Shown: in pieces, positions 20,231 through 32,454 of the stretch
Layout: each line of letters opens with the position of its first letter
How positions within the stretch are numbered: the stretch's first letter is position 1
Assembly: GCF_023703325.1 (NCBI RefSeq)
Contig: NZ_JAMQGM010000037.1
Location: 151,247-215,246, forward strand
Origin: Streptomyces meridianus
Lineage (GTDB): Bacteria > Actinomycetota > Actinomycetes > Streptomycetales > Streptomycetaceae
DNA: 64,000 nucleotides
Direction of reading: 5' to 3'
Translations under genes and position numbers: made by a program
The notes under the pieces: model-generated
The model's database searches: none
Seen by the model: the letters and a program-made list of their open reading frames with translations, nothing else
Told to the model about the DNA's origin: nothing

Positions 20231-20490
20231 GGCGCGTTTCCCCGTCCCGGGGCCGTGTCCGGCCGGTGTGCCGGGCGCGGCCCCGCGGTGTTCCCTGGTC
20301 CGCAGGGGGTCGTGCACGGGCGCCGTCCGGCTGCGGTGATGCCGTCACGTGTCCGCAAATGGCGCATTCTTGAGCGGCGATTTGGGCGGTGTGTCGCTTT
20401 ATGTGTGCTTCGCTGTTATCCGTGAGGTGTCCACCGAAGCGCGCAGAGCGCCGCCTCGGGCTGTTCCCCAGGGATTGAAGGGCTTGAAGG

Positions 20491-21408
20491 ATGCGTGCAT
20501 CTGTCTCATCCCACGGCTTCACCGTCGCCCGCCGCGGATACCGGGCCGAGCAGGTCGATCGGTTGTTCAGCCGGTTGTCCGCCGCACGGGACGAGGCGTG
20601 GGAGCGGGTGGCCCGGTTGACCGTGCTGGCCAAGGAGATGGAGGAGCAGGCGGCCGTCCTGCGCGAGCAGGTCGGGCAACTCCCCCCGCAGACCTACGAG
20701 GAGCTGGGAACCCGCGCGCAGGAGGTGCTCGCCCTGGCGGAGGCGGAGGCGTCCGACCTGCGCGACCGGGCCGAGGCGGCGGCCGACGAGGTGCGGCAGG
20801 AGGCCGAGGAGAGCGCACGGGCGCTGCGGGAGGCCGCGCGGGCCGTGGCGACGACGGTGCGTTCGGAGGCCGAGCAGGAGGCCCGGGACCACGAGGCCGC
20901 GGCGCGCGAGGCGGCCGAGGGACTGCTCGCCGCGGCGCGTCAGGAGACCAAGGCGCAGCGGCAGAAGGCCGCCGCCGCCCTGAAGGAGACCCGAAGGAAG
21001 GCCGCGGCAGCCCTCGCCGAGGCGGAGAGGAAGCAGGCGCTGCGCGCCGAGACCGCGGAACGTGAACGCGCCGCGCAGGAGGCGGCGCTGGAGGCGGAAC
21101 TGGCCGAGCGAGCCGAGGCGGCGGACCGGTTGCTCGCTCAGGCCCAGGAGCGGTCGGCGACGACGCGCGAGGCCGTGGCGACCCGCCGGAAGGAGGCCGA
21201 GGCACAGGGAGCCGAGCTGATCGCGCAGGCGAAGAAGCAGGCGGAGCGCATCGACCGGGACATCCGGCGCCGGCTGCGGGAGCACGGGCAGCAGCAGGAG
21301 GAGGTCCGTGCGCAGCTCGATCAGGTCCGCTCGGTGCTGGCGTCGCTGGCCGGCGGGGACGTGGGCGCGCTCCCGCACCCGGCTCCGGCTCCCGGCACCG
21401 AGGACTGA
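20491..21408 (+). CDS. DivIVA-like coiled-coil protein (cellulose-binding-protein type)
   Basis: 305 residues. The N-terminal GFTVARRGYRAEQVDRLFSRL is the short DivIVA-like membrane-targeting and oligomerising segment. Almost all of residues 35-285 is Ala/Glu/Arg/Gln heptad coiled coil, ending in a Pro-rich tail (PHPAPAPGTED). Similar Streptomyces proteins are labelled cellulose-binding proteins and some act in polar growth or as cytoskeletal scaffolds; a specific role here is not established. ATG 20491 is chosen because the conserved RGY motif follows directly. The 260 bp upstream separates it from the toxin-domain operon. Confidence 0.8.
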   Translation: MRASVSSHGFTVARRGYRAEQVDRLFSRLSAARDEAWERVARLTVLAKEMEEQAAVLREQVGQLPPQTYEELGTRAQEVLALAEAEASDLRDRAEAAADEVRQEAEESARALREAARAVATTVRSEAEQEARDHEAAAREAAEGLLAAARQETKAQRQKAAAALKETRRKAAAALAEAERKQALRAETAERERAAQEAALEAELAERAEAADRLLAQAQERSATTREAVATRRKEAEAQGAELIAQAKKQAERIDRDIRRRLREHGQQQEEVRAQLDQVRSVLASLAGGDVGALPHPAPAPGTED

Positions 21409-21449
21409 GGCACGGCGACGGGCCGCGAATCGCCGCCGCGGTGTCCCCG

Positions 21450-21830
21450 GACGCTCGGACGGGGTGGGCCCGCACCCATGCCAGGACTTCCCGGGCATGG
21501 GTGTTCGGCGGGGAACACCGGGTGGAAGACGTGTTCCACCCTGGCGTCCCGGACGATGAGCGTCAGGTGCCGGTACAGGGCCTGCCCGCCGGCCTCGAAG
21601 GCGGGACGACGCAGGGCTGCGGCCAGGTCGAGGTTCGTCGTCGGCGGCGGTGCACCGGGTGCCGGCGCCGTCCTTGTCGGGGCACCCCCGGGTATGGCCG
21701 ACGTCCTGCGGGGAGCGGTGGTTCCCGCCACCCCGCAGGGGCGCGGACCGAGTCCACCAGGTGGATCCTCCGCCCGCGGGCCGAGACCCGTAGGGGGACG
21801 TACTGCAGATCTCCTACCTCCGCCTGGTAC
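21450..21830 (-). pseudogene. degenerate peroxiredoxin (AhpC/TSA) relic
   Basis: On the minus strand, pieces of a thiol peroxidase appear in different frames: YVPLRVSARGRRIHLVD (near the N-terminus), AIPGG followed in another frame by GCPDKDGAG (the region of IPGARGCTP with the resolving or peroxidatic Cys), then LDLAAALRRPAFEAGGQALY and VRDARVEHVFHPVFPAEH, and, after a frameshift, HAREVLAWVRAHP. No single frame encodes an intact protein, and the central CxxR region seems deleted. I read this as a decayed peroxiredoxin gene. Boundaries are approximate. Confidence 0.55.
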
Positions 21831-21984
21831 CGGCGGATGACGAACGGTCCTCGTGCGGTGACTAGCCTGGCGGAGCGGCCGGCCCGCCGGGAGTGACGGG
21901 GTTGCCGGCGCAGGCCGCGATGCGACGCCGGACCCGAGATTCCGGCGCGCGACCTCGCATTCGCCCGGCGACAGGAGACACGAC

Positions 21985-22797
21985 GTGAGTACGGCTGTAT
22001 CGACATCCACGACCGGGGGCAGCGGAGAACGAACGGCCGTGGCCGCCCGGGCGCGCAAGGTCGTCAAGGCCTTCGGCACCGGCGACACCCGGGTCGTCGC
22101 CCTCGACGAGGTCGATGTCGACATCGAGCGCGGGCAGTTCACCGCGATCATGGGGCCGTCGGGCTCGGGCAAGTCGACGCTGATGCACTGCCTGGCCGGC
22201 CTCGACACGGTCACGTCCGGGCAGATCTGGCTCGACGAGACCGAGATCACCACGCTGAAGGACAAGAAGCTCACGCGGCTGCGCCGGGACCGGGTCGGGT
22301 TCATCTTCCAGGCCTTCAACCTGATCCCGACGCTCGACGCGCTCGAGAACATCACGCTGCCGATGGCCATCGCCGGACGCAAGCCCGACCGGGAGTGGCT
22401 GGACCGGATCGTGGCCACCGTCGGCCTGGCGGACCGGCTGCACCACCGTCCCGCCCAGTTGTCCGGGGGACAGCAGCAGCGGGTGGCCGTCGCGCGGGCG
22501 CTGGCCTCCCGGCCCGAGATCATCTTCGGTGACGAGCCGACCGGGAACCTGGACTCGCGCGCCGGCGCCGAAGTGCTGGGCTTCCTGCGGCAGTCCGTGG
22601 ACGAGCTGGGCCGGACCATCGTGATGGTCACCCACGACCCGATCGCCGCCTCCTACGCGGACCGGGTGCTGTTCCTGGCGGACGGCCGCATCGTCGACGA
22701 GATGGCCGATCCCACGACCGACAAGGTCATCGAGCGCATGCGCACCTTGTCCGTCGAGGACACCTCCCGGACCGAGGCCGCCGGGAGCGAGCAGTGA
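21985..22797 (+). CDS. ABC transporter ATP-binding protein (MacB/LolD type)
   Basis: 270 residues. It has Walker A GPSGSGKST, signature LSGGQQQRVAVARA, Walker B IIFGDEPTG and the switch His in MVTHDPIAAS. The class is that of ATPases that work with FtsX/MacB-fold permeases in mechanotransmission (antimicrobial peptide or lipid handling). An N-terminal tail of about 15 Ser/Thr-rich residues precedes the domain. GTG 21985 follows AGGAG. A TAGCCT box at 21863-21868 is a plausible -10, with an imperfect CCGCC/GGCGG inverted repeat just upstream. It overlaps the permease gene by 4 bases (GTGA). Confidence 0.93.
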   Translation: MSTAVSTSTTGGSGERTAVAARARKVVKAFGTGDTRVVALDEVDVDIERGQFTAIMGPSGSGKSTLMHCLAGLDTVTSGQIWLDETEITTLKDKKLTRLRRDRVGFIFQAFNLIPTLDALENITLPMAIAGRKPDREWLDRIVATVGLADRLHHRPAQLSGGQQQRVAVARALASRPEIIFGDEPTGNLDSRAGAEVLGFLRQSVDELGRTIVMVTHDPIAASYADRVLFLADGRIVDEMADPTTDKVIERMRTLSVEDTSRTEAAGSEQ

Positions 22798-25361
22798 CCA
22801 TCCTCCGGACCTCGATGCGCAACTTCGTCGCGCACAAGGGGCGAATGATCCTCTCCGCGGTCGCGGTGATGCTGTCGGTCGCCTTCGTGTGCGGCACACT
22901 CGTCTTCTCCGACACGATGAGTGCCACCTTCGACCGGCTCTTCCGGACGACGGCCGCGGACGTCAGCGTCGCCGCCAAGGAGCAGCGGGGCGCGCAGCAG
23001 AACGGACAGCGGACCGCACAGCAGCAGAACGTCCCGGCCTCGCTCCTGGACACGGTGAAGAACGTCGAGGGCGTGGCGTCCGCCCACGGCACGGTCTCCA
23101 CCGAGACCGCCACCCTCGTCGACGGCGAGGGCCGCAGCATCGGCCCGACCGGCGGCGCGCCCACCATCGTCGGCGCCTGGGGCCCCTCGGCGCGCAAGCA
23201 GTTCGACGTGGTCTCCGGTCACGCACCGCGCGGCCCGGGCGATCTGGTCGTCGACGCCGACACGGCGGACAAGAAGCACCTGGAGACCGGCGACCGGGTC
23301 AAGGTGATCGCGGTGCCCGGCACGTTCACGGCCCGGATCAGCGGCATCGCCGAGTTCCGCACCACGAACCCCGGGGCGGCGCTGGCCTTCCTGGACGCCG
23401 GCAGCGCGCAGAAACGCCTGCTCGGCAAGGGCGACGTGTACTCCTCGCTCAACGTCACGGTCGCCGACGGCGTCGCCGACAGGACCGTCAAGAAGCGGGT
23501 CGTCGCGGCGATCGGCGACGACTATCAGGTGCAGACGAAGGGGGAGAGCGTCGAGTCCGCGGGCGAGCAGATCGGCTCGTTCCTGGACTTCCTCAAGTAC
23601 GTGATGCTCGGGTTCGCCGGGCTCTCCGTGCTGGTGGGCATCTTCCTCATCGTCAACACGTTCTCGATGCTGGTGGCCCAGCGCACCCGGGAGATCGGGC
23701 TGCTGCGGGCGATCGGCGCGGACCGGCGGCAGATGAACCGCTCCGTGCTCATCGAGGCGACCATGCTGGGCGTCGTCGGCTCCGTGCTCGGCGTCGGAGC
23801 GGGCATCGGACTGGCCGTCGGGCTGATGGAGTTCATGGGCACGGTCGGGATGAAGCTCGACACCTCGGAGCTCACCGTGAAGGCCACCACCCCGCTGGCC
23901 GGGCTGGCGCTGGGCGTCGTCGTGACGGTCGTCGCCGCCTACCTCCCGGCCCGGCGCGCCTCGAAGGTCTCCCCGATGGCCGCGCTGCGTGACGCCGGGA
24001 TGCCGGCCGACCGGCGGGCCGGCCGGGTACGGGCCCTCGTCGGGCTGCTGCTGGCGGCCGCCGGCGGCGCGGCCCTGGCCGCCACCGTCGCGGCCGGCAA
24101 GGTCAGCGAGGGCTGGGGCTACCTGGTGGCGGGCATCGTGCTCACCCTCGTCGGGTGCGTCGTGGTCGGACCGGCGCTGGCGGGCCTGGTCGTGCGGGTG
24201 CTCGGGGCGGTCGTGCTGCGGGTGTTCGGACCGGTCGGGCGGATGGCCGAGCGGAACACCCTGCGCAACCCGCGCCGTACCGGCGCCACCGCCGCCGCGC
24301 TGATGATCGGCCTCGCGCTGGTCGCCGGCCTGTCGGTCGTCGGCTCCTCGCTGGTCGCCTCGGTCGGGGACGAACTCGACCGGTCCGTCGGCGCCGACTT
24401 CGTCGTCCGCAGCGACAAACCGGTGCCGGAGGCGGAGCGGGCGGTGAAGTCCGTCGGCTCGCTGAAGCACGTCACCGACATGAAGATGGTCAACGTCAAG
24501 TTGACGGCGCCGGACGGCGGGACCGAAACCACCGCGCTGACCGCCACCGACCCGACGTACACCGAGGACGTGCGGCAGAAGACGCTCTCCGGCAGCCTCG
24601 CCGACGCCTACGGCCCGGACGCGATGTCGGTGCGCAAGAGCTACGCGGTGCGGCACGGCATCGAGGTCGGCGACCGGATGACCGTCGAGTTCCTCGGCGG
24701 GCGCACCGCGAAGCTGAGGGTCGCCGCCGTCACCGCGGACGACTCGTCGATGGGCACCGGCGCCACCTACGTGGCTCTCGGCACCGTCGAGCGGTACCTG
24801 GACGCCGACCGGCTGCCGCCCAACGTCATCACCTTCGCCAAGGCGAAGGACGGCGAGGCGGACGCGGCCTACGCGGCGGTGAAGCGGAAGCTCGAGCAGT
24901 ACCCGCAGTACATGGTGCGCAACCAGGCCGACTACAAGCAGGAACTGGAGGACCAGATCGGGCAACTGCTCAACATGGTCTACGGACTGCTGGGCCTGGC
25001 GATCGTCGTCGCCGTCCTGGGGGTGGTGAACACCCTCGCCCTGTCGGTCGTCGAACGCACCCGCGAGATCGGGCTGTTGCGCGCCATCGGCCTCTCCCGG
25101 CGCCAGCTGCGCCGGATGATCCGGCTCGAGGCCGTGGTCATCGCCCTGTTCGGCGCGCTCCTCGGCCTCGGCCTGGGCATGGGGTGGGGCGCCACCGCGC
25201 AGGACCTGCTGGCGCTGGAAGGGGTCAGGGTGCTGGAGATCCCCTGGCCGACCCTCGTCTGGGTCTTCTGCGGTTCGGCCTTCGTCGGCCTCGTCGCCGC
25301 CCTGGTCCCGGCGTTCCGGGCGGGGCGGATGAACGTCCTCGCCGCCATCGCGACCGAGTAG
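22794..25361 (+). CDS. ABC transporter permease (two FtsX domains)
   Basis: An 855-residue membrane protein: an N-terminal helix (MILSAVAVMLSVAFVCG), a large extracytoplasmic MacB-like domain, then a first FtsX core (three helices, ~260-400, including VNTFSMLVAQRTREIGLLRA), two further helices around residues 410-470, a second extracytoplasmic domain, and a second FtsX core at the end (GVVNTLALSVVERTREIGLL). Each FtsX core carries the REIGLLRAIG signature. With the preceding ATPase it forms a full transporter. Members have been linked to cell-envelope stress and peptide efflux; the substrate here is unknown. The operon ends at a hairpin. Confidence 0.92.
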   Translation: MTILRTSMRNFVAHKGRMILSAVAVMLSVAFVCGTLVFSDTMSATFDRLFRTTAADVSVAAKEQRGAQQNGQRTAQQQNVPASLLDTVKNVEGVASAHGTVSTETATLVDGEGRSIGPTGGAPTIVGAWGPSARKQFDVVSGHAPRGPGDLVVDADTADKKHLETGDRVKVIAVPGTFTARISGIAEFRTTNPGAALAFLDAGSAQKRLLGKGDVYSSLNVTVADGVADRTVKKRVVAAIGDDYQVQTKGESVESAGEQIGSFLDFLKYVMLGFAGLSVLVGIFLIVNTFSMLVAQRTREIGLLRAIGADRRQMNRSVLIEATMLGVVGSVLGVGAGIGLAVGLMEFMGTVGMKLDTSELTVKATTPLAGLALGVVVTVVAAYLPARRASKVSPMAALRDAGMPADRRAGRVRALVGLLLAAAGGAALAATVAAGKVSEGWGYLVAGIVLTLVGCVVVGPALAGLVVRVLGAVVLRVFGPVGRMAERNTLRNPRRTGATAAALMIGLALVAGLSVVGSSLVASVGDELDRSVGADFVVRSDKPVPEAERAVKSVGSLKHVTDMKMVNVKLTAPDGGTETTALTATDPTYTEDVRQKTLSGSLADAYGPDAMSVRKSYAVRHGIEVGDRMTVEFLGGRTAKLRVAAVTADDSSMGTGATYVALGTVERYLDADRLPPNVITFAKAKDGEADAAYAAVKRKLEQYPQYMVRNQADYKQELEDQIGQLLNMVYGLLGLAIVVAVLGVVNTLALSVVERTREIGLLRAIGLSRRQLRRMIRLEAVVIALFGALLGLGLGMGWGATAQDLLALEGVRVLEIPWPTLVWVFCGSAFVGLVAALVPAFRAGRMNVLAAIATE

Positions 25362-25388
25362 CGGGATCCGGGGCGGTACGGTTGACGG

Positions 25389-25428
25389 TCCGGCCCCGGT
25401 GCGTTCCTCCAAACGCACCGGGGCCGGA
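25389..25428 (+). terminator. terminator after the ABC operon
   Basis: A perfect 17-bp stem (TCCGGCCCCGGTGCGTT) around a 6-base loop, about 28 bp past the permease stop. Confidence 0.85.
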
Positions 25429-25462
25429 CTCGTCGGAGCCCCGCTCTCGGCCGTTCGGCGGA

Positions 25463-25572
25463 TTACGGGTGGTGCGCCCGGGGAACGCTGAAGTCCCAGT
25501 CCGCCGAGCACAGTTCGCGTACCCCGTGGTTGCGTGTGCGTGCACCGGGACGGTGGTGTCGAGGGCGATCAC
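25463..25572 (-). pseudogene. vapC (PIN toxin) remnant with large internal deletion
   Basis: The GTG at 25572 begins VIALDTTVPVHAHA, the start of a PIN-domain toxin with its first catalytic Asp. The reading then jumps frame to NHGVRELCSADWDFSVPR, the usual C-terminus of such toxins (cf. ADxDFSRFPGL). About 110 bp remain of the ~400 expected, so the central catalytic part is gone. The GTG overlaps the stop of the antitoxin relic, preserving the ancestral vapBC coupling. Confidence 0.7.
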
Positions 25573-25813
25573 CGGTTCCCGTACGACTGGTCGCGCAGGC
25601 GTTCCCCAGCCCGCGCCTCGGGCCTCCGGCGGCAGAGACCGTCGCCGTCGACGCCGGCGCCCCTGAGAGTGAAGGCGCCGGTCCTGTCGTGCCGGGGCAG
25701 CTCCGACCGCAGGCCCTCCTCGACGAGCGCTCCGAGCGTTGTCCCCTCCCGCTGCGCGGTCCGACGGGCGCCTCGGCGGGCAGCGCGTCGGAGATCTCCA
25801 CCGTGGTCTTCAT
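25569..25813 (-). pseudogene. vapB-type antitoxin, frameshifted
   Basis: ATG 25813 begins MKTTVEISDALPAEA, the start of a ribbon-helix-helix-type antitoxin (MRTTVTIDDxLxAEA class). An indel near 25769 shifts frame, and the expected continuation RRTAQREGTTLGALVEEGL appears in the next frame, ending LRDQSYGNR at TGA 25569. An intact gene would be about 80 codons. The frameshift and the deletion in the partner toxin show that this second toxin-antitoxin pair is dead. Confidence 0.72.
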
Positions 25814-25825
25814 GTCCCCACCCGG

Positions 25826-26200
25826 TCAGACGGTCATCAGCCGCACGTCGTATTGCGGAATCCACTTGTCGCGGGTGACCAGCGTCATCCCCTCGATCTG
25901 TGCCTGGGCGACCAGCAACCGGTCGAACGGGTCCTGGTGGTGCATCGGCAGCCGACCGGCCCGCACCCCGTGGCCGGCCGTGATCGCGAGCGCGGTGAAC
26001 TGGCTGTCCCGGACGCGCTCCGCCAGATCGTCGGGGCCCTCGAGCTTGCCGAGCGACTGCTTGACGGCGATCTCCCACGGCGAAACAGCGCTCACGTGGA
26101 CCGAGGGTTCCGTGTCGAGAAGGACCTTCACGTCGTCGGCCAGCTCGGGGGAGTCCTCCATCCACCACAGGACGACATGGGTGTCGAGCAGCAGCCTCAT
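25826..26200 (-). CDS. PIN-domain toxin (VapC type)
   Basis: A 124-residue PIN ribonuclease, presumably cleaving RNA when free of its antitoxin. The acidic site is complete: MRLLLDTHVVLWW (Asp6), SAVSPWEIAVK (Glu), HHQDPFDRLLVAQA (Asp) and TRDKWI (Asp). Length is normal. The ATG at 26200 overlaps the antitoxin stop (TGATG), giving coupled translation. The dead vapBC lies 13 bp downstream on the same strand, so the two pairs form a tandem array between the ABC operon and mfd. Confidence 0.9.
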   Translation of the reverse strand: MRLLLDTHVVLWWMEDSPELADDVKVLLDTEPSVHVSAVSPWEIAVKQSLGKLEGPDDLAERVRDSQFTALAITAGHGVRAGRLPMHHQDPFDRLLVAQAQIEGMTLVTRDKWIPQYDVRLMTV

Positions 26201-26442
26201 CAGCGCATCCCGAACGCTTCGGCGATGTCGCCGGGCAGCTCGTCGAAGTCGTCGTGGATGTGGATGCGGCCCTTGAGAGCGCCGCGTCCCGTCCGCCTCA
26301 CGGTGGGGCGCAGCGGCACGACCTTGGCGACCGGCTGCCCTGCCTTGCTGATGACGACCTCCTCGCCGGTCGCGACCTGTTCGAGGATGCGGGACAGGTG
26401 TGTCTTGGCCTCGTGCACGTTGTACTGCCGGGCTGCTTCCAC
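26200..26442 (-). CDS. Phd/YefM-family antitoxin
   Basis: An 80-residue antitoxin. The N-terminal Phd fold that binds DNA and dimerises is clear (YNVHEAKTHLSRILEQV, GEEVVISKAGQPVAKVVPL). The C-terminal third (IHIHDDFDELPGDIAEAFG) is the acidic toxin-binding tail. GTG 26442 is the likely start. It precedes and overlaps the PIN toxin gene. Direct and inverted repeats just upstream suggest autorepression. Confidence 0.9.
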   Translation of the reverse strand: MEAARQYNVHEAKTHLSRILEQVATGEEVVISKAGQPVAKVVPLRPTVRRTGRGALKGRIHIHDDFDELPGDIAEAFGMR

Positions 26443-26460
26443 GACCGCCTCACGATATGG

Positions 26461-26485
26461 GGTGGACTAATGGGTGGACTAAGTC
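26461..26485. promoter_or_regulatory. candidate operator of the phd-vapC pair
   Basis: GGTGGACTAA occurs twice, at 26461-26470 and 26473-26482 (12-bp period). The second copy runs into the palindrome GACTAAGTC (26477-26485). It lies 19 bp before the antitoxin start. Autorepression at such repeats is standard for Phd-type systems; this site is inferred. Confidence 0.5.
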
Positions 26486-26709
26486 TACGCCCTGTCTCGG
26501 CAGATCGCCTGTGCCTCGGTGGAGGAGGCCACCGCCGGCGCCCTCCCGTGCCGGTCGGTCCGTGCTCGTGACCGGTCCGGGAGCCCGCTGTCACCCGGGC
26601 GTCGTAGTCTGGAGACCCCGGTCCGTCCCCGGGCCGCCGCGTAGGGGCTCATGCACCGGCCGGGATTTTCGCGCTGCTCACATCTCCACCCCGGGACGGG
26701 AAAGCCCTC

Positions 26710-30237
<3,528 letters not shown>

Positions 30238-30464
30238 TCCGCGCACGCGGTGCGGGGGCGGCGTCTGCCGGGCCGGCGGGGCACCTTCGCGTCGGCGGTC
30301 CGGGGGAGTCGCCCCGGCCCGGGCTCAAGCGATGCGGATCTGCTGGTCGTCGACCTCGAGGACGAGGGTGAGTTCCGCGCCGGGGCGCGACCGTCCTCCC
30401 CGGCGCGGACCACTCGGGGCACGCGGTCTGTCGGCGGAACCGGAGCAGCCATAGGGTGCGGTCC

Positions 30465-31241
30465 GTGACGAAACTCGGCGATCGAATAGTGCGGGCCCTG
30501 GCCTGCTCCCTCGTCCTCCCCGGTGTGCTCGGTCTGGCCGCGTGCGATCCGAGTGCGGTCGGCGGCCCGCAGGACGAGGCCCCGACCGGACCGTCCGCGT
30601 CGTCCGACGGCCACGGAACCAGCCCGCTGGACAACCCCGACGGGACGAAGCCGGGACTCGCGCCGCTCACCTCCGAGGCGGACAGGAAGGCAGCGCTCGA
30701 CCTCATCGGCAAGGTCGCCACCAAGGGGCGCGGCCCGAAGACCGGTTACGACCGGGACGAGTTCGGCTACGCGTGGCTGGACACCGCCGACGTGCCGCTC
30801 TCGCGCAACGGCTGCGACACCCGCAACGACGTGCTGAAGCGCGACGGCCGCGACGTGACGTTTCGCTCCGGGTCCGACTGCGTGGTGGTCGGGATGGCAC
30901 TCGACGACCCCTACACCGGCACCACGATCGACTTCCGCAAGGAGGAGGCGATGGCCGTGCAGATCGACCACGTCATGCCGCTCTCCTACGACTGGCAGAT
31001 GGGCGCGGCCCGGTGGAACGAGGGCAAGCGCCGGCAGATCGCCAACGACCCGCTCAACCTGCTGCCGGTCGAGGGACGGGCCAACTCCGCGAAGAGCGAC
31101 TCGGGTCCGGCTTCCTGGCTGCCTCCGAACAAGCGGATTCGATGCTCGTACGCGGTCCGTTTCGCCCAGGTGGCGTTGAAGTACGACCTCCCCGTCACCG
31201 CCCCCGACAAGCGGACTATGCAGCAGCAGTGCGGGAGTTGA
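30465..31241 (+). CDS. secreted HNH-nuclease-like lipoprotein (DUF1524 type)
   Basis: 258 residues. A signal peptide with lipobox LGLAAC (Cys at ~residue 26) is followed by a disordered Ser/Gly-rich linker and an HNH/DUF1524 domain: DEFGYAWLDTADVPLSRNGC, DTRNDVL, the catalytic VQIDHVMPLSYDWQMGA, ANDPLNLLPVEGRANSAKSD and SWLPPN. It should sit on the outer face of the membrane and may degrade extracellular nucleic acid. I chose GTG 30465: a TAGGGT -10-like box (30452-30457) is 7 bases upstream, suggesting leaderless translation; GTG 30456 is an alternative. A relic of a second copy of its last 19 codons lies at 32342. Confidence 0.88.
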   Translation: MTKLGDRIVRALACSLVLPGVLGLAACDPSAVGGPQDEAPTGPSASSDGHGTSPLDNPDGTKPGLAPLTSEADRKAALDLIGKVATKGRGPKTGYDRDEFGYAWLDTADVPLSRNGCDTRNDVLKRDGRDVTFRSGSDCVVVGMALDDPYTGTTIDFRKEEAMAVQIDHVMPLSYDWQMGAARWNEGKRRQIANDPLNLLPVEGRANSAKSDSGPASWLPPNKRIRCSYAVRFAQVALKYDLPVTAPDKRTMQQQCGS

Positions 31242-31307
31242 CCTCTTGCAGAGGCCCCGAGAGAGGACCGGCGGTGGCACACGGTGGGGCCAATGCCGGC
31301 GCCACGG

Positions 31308-32249
31308 TCACGTCCGCAGGCAGGACAATGGGGTGAGGATCGTGACCAGCCGGTCCGCGAGTGAGGTGAGCCGGTGCAGCTCCGGACCGCTGCGCGCGCG
31401 GCGGAATCCGTTGCGGCGCCCCCGGAATGCGGCCTGGACGGCATGGAACTGGGCCCAGCGTCGGACACGTTCGCGGTCGGATTCCGCCGCTTCGGTGTAC
31501 ACGTCCAGCAGCCGGTGCACACCCCGCGGCAGGTTGTCCGCATCGAGGAAGGTCAGCGCCCGCGCCTTGAGCAGCGTGCCGGCGTCGTAGGCGGGGTCCC
31601 CCGCGCGCCCCTTGGGGTCGACGGCCAGCCACGGCTCCCGGTCCGTGCGCAGGATGTTGCGCGGGTGCAGGTCCCCGTGGACCAGCGTGTCCGGCTGGAC
31701 GCGGCCCAGCTCCTGTACGGTCGCCACGGCGAAACCCACCGCGTACCGCGGAAGTGAGTGGTTCAGTTCCCCGTCGTCGCGGCGAAGTCGGCACTCCCAT
31801 GCGTTCGCCTGCTCGTGGAGGCGAGGCAGACCGGGGGGTGCGGGGACCGCCAGGCGACGGCTGATCCGTCCCGCGACCGTCGCGACCTCGTCGTTGTCCT
31901 CGATCTCCGCCAGGGTCGACGTCCGGGCCCGCTCGAGGAGCATCGCGAACCGCTCGTCGTCGCGTGCGTACAGCAGGACCGCACCGCGCCCGCCCCACGC
32001 CGCGAACGCGTCCGGCTCATGGACGTTGCCGGGGTGCGGAGACGACACCTTCAGCACGGCCGTGCCCCCGGATCGGCGCACCGGGACGATCAGCCCGACG
32101 CCGCCGTGCAGAACTTCGCCGTCCGGCAGGCATCCCCAGCGCCCCAGCGCGTCGTCGACCATGCCGGGCAACCCGTCGAGCCATGCCGCTCCACGAACCC
32201 CCTCGCGTTCGACGGTGCTTCGCGCGAACTCCTCCGGGACCACGATCAT
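31308..32249 (-). CDS. aminoglycoside/hydroxyurea phosphotransferase family protein
   Basis: A 313-residue kinase of the APH(6)/hydroxyurea phosphotransferase family. It has the ATP-binding fold with Lys in GGTAVLKVSSPH, the catalytic loop LVHGDLHPRNILR (Asp base) and the metal site AVDPKGRAGDPAYD. Members inactivate streptomycin by 6-phosphorylation, but many Streptomyces homologues have no known resistance role. A TAGGGT box on the minus strand (32256-32261) ends 6 bases before ATG 32249, suggesting leaderless mRNA. It is inserted on the opposite strand between the HNH gene and a relic of that gene's 3' end. Confidence 0.87.
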   Translation of the reverse strand: MIVVPEEFARSTVEREGVRGAAWLDGLPGMVDDALGRWGCLPDGEVLHGGVGLIVPVRRSGGTAVLKVSSPHPGNVHEPDAFAAWGGRGAVLLYARDDERFAMLLERARTSTLAEIEDNDEVATVAGRISRRLAVPAPPGLPRLHEQANAWECRLRRDDGELNHSLPRYAVGFAVATVQELGRVQPDTLVHGDLHPRNILRTDREPWLAVDPKGRAGDPAYDAGTLLKARALTFLDADNLPRGVHRLLDVYTEAAESDRERVRRWAQFHAVQAAFRGRRNGFRRARSGPELHRLTSLADRLVTILTPLSCLRT

Positions 32250-32341
32250 CCGGGCACCCTACGGGCCCGCTCGACGCCGCCACCAGGGAGCGGCGCCAGG
32301 TCGGCCACCGGTGCACATCCCTGCCTTCGGCAGGATCGACA

Positions 32342-32400
32342 ACGACCTCCCCGTCATCGCCCCAGACAAGGGGATGACGCTCAAGCAGTGCGGACGGTGA
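32342..32400 (+). pseudogene. relic of a second HNH-lipoprotein gene 3' end
   Basis: The 59 bases encode DLPVIAPDKGMTLKQCGR plus stop and align without gaps to the 59-base end of the HNH gene (31183-31241: DLPVTAPDKRTMQQQCGS). Upstream similarity ceases at once. It is the tail of a paralogue or of a tandem duplication whose body has been lost, with the phosphotransferase gene now lying between the two ends. Confidence 0.7.
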
Positions 32401-32454
32401 CAGGCGTAGCGGCAAGGTGGTGCCGGCCGGACGGTTCTCGACTCCGTGAAGGGG

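Noticed and set aside
17279..20317. Long minus-strand open frame (~1000 codons) opposite the toxin-domain genes
   Set aside because: Antisense shadow of high-G+C coding DNA; composition is His/Arg/Gly-rich, no domain, and the plus-strand genes have clear families. The same holds for long frames opposite ppc, the ABC permease, mfd and the glycosidase/lacI pair.
30326..30420. Minus-strand fragment ELTLVLEVDDQQIRIA ending in a stop
   Set aside because: Looks protein-like and could be a gene relic, but it is too short to assign and has no start or family.
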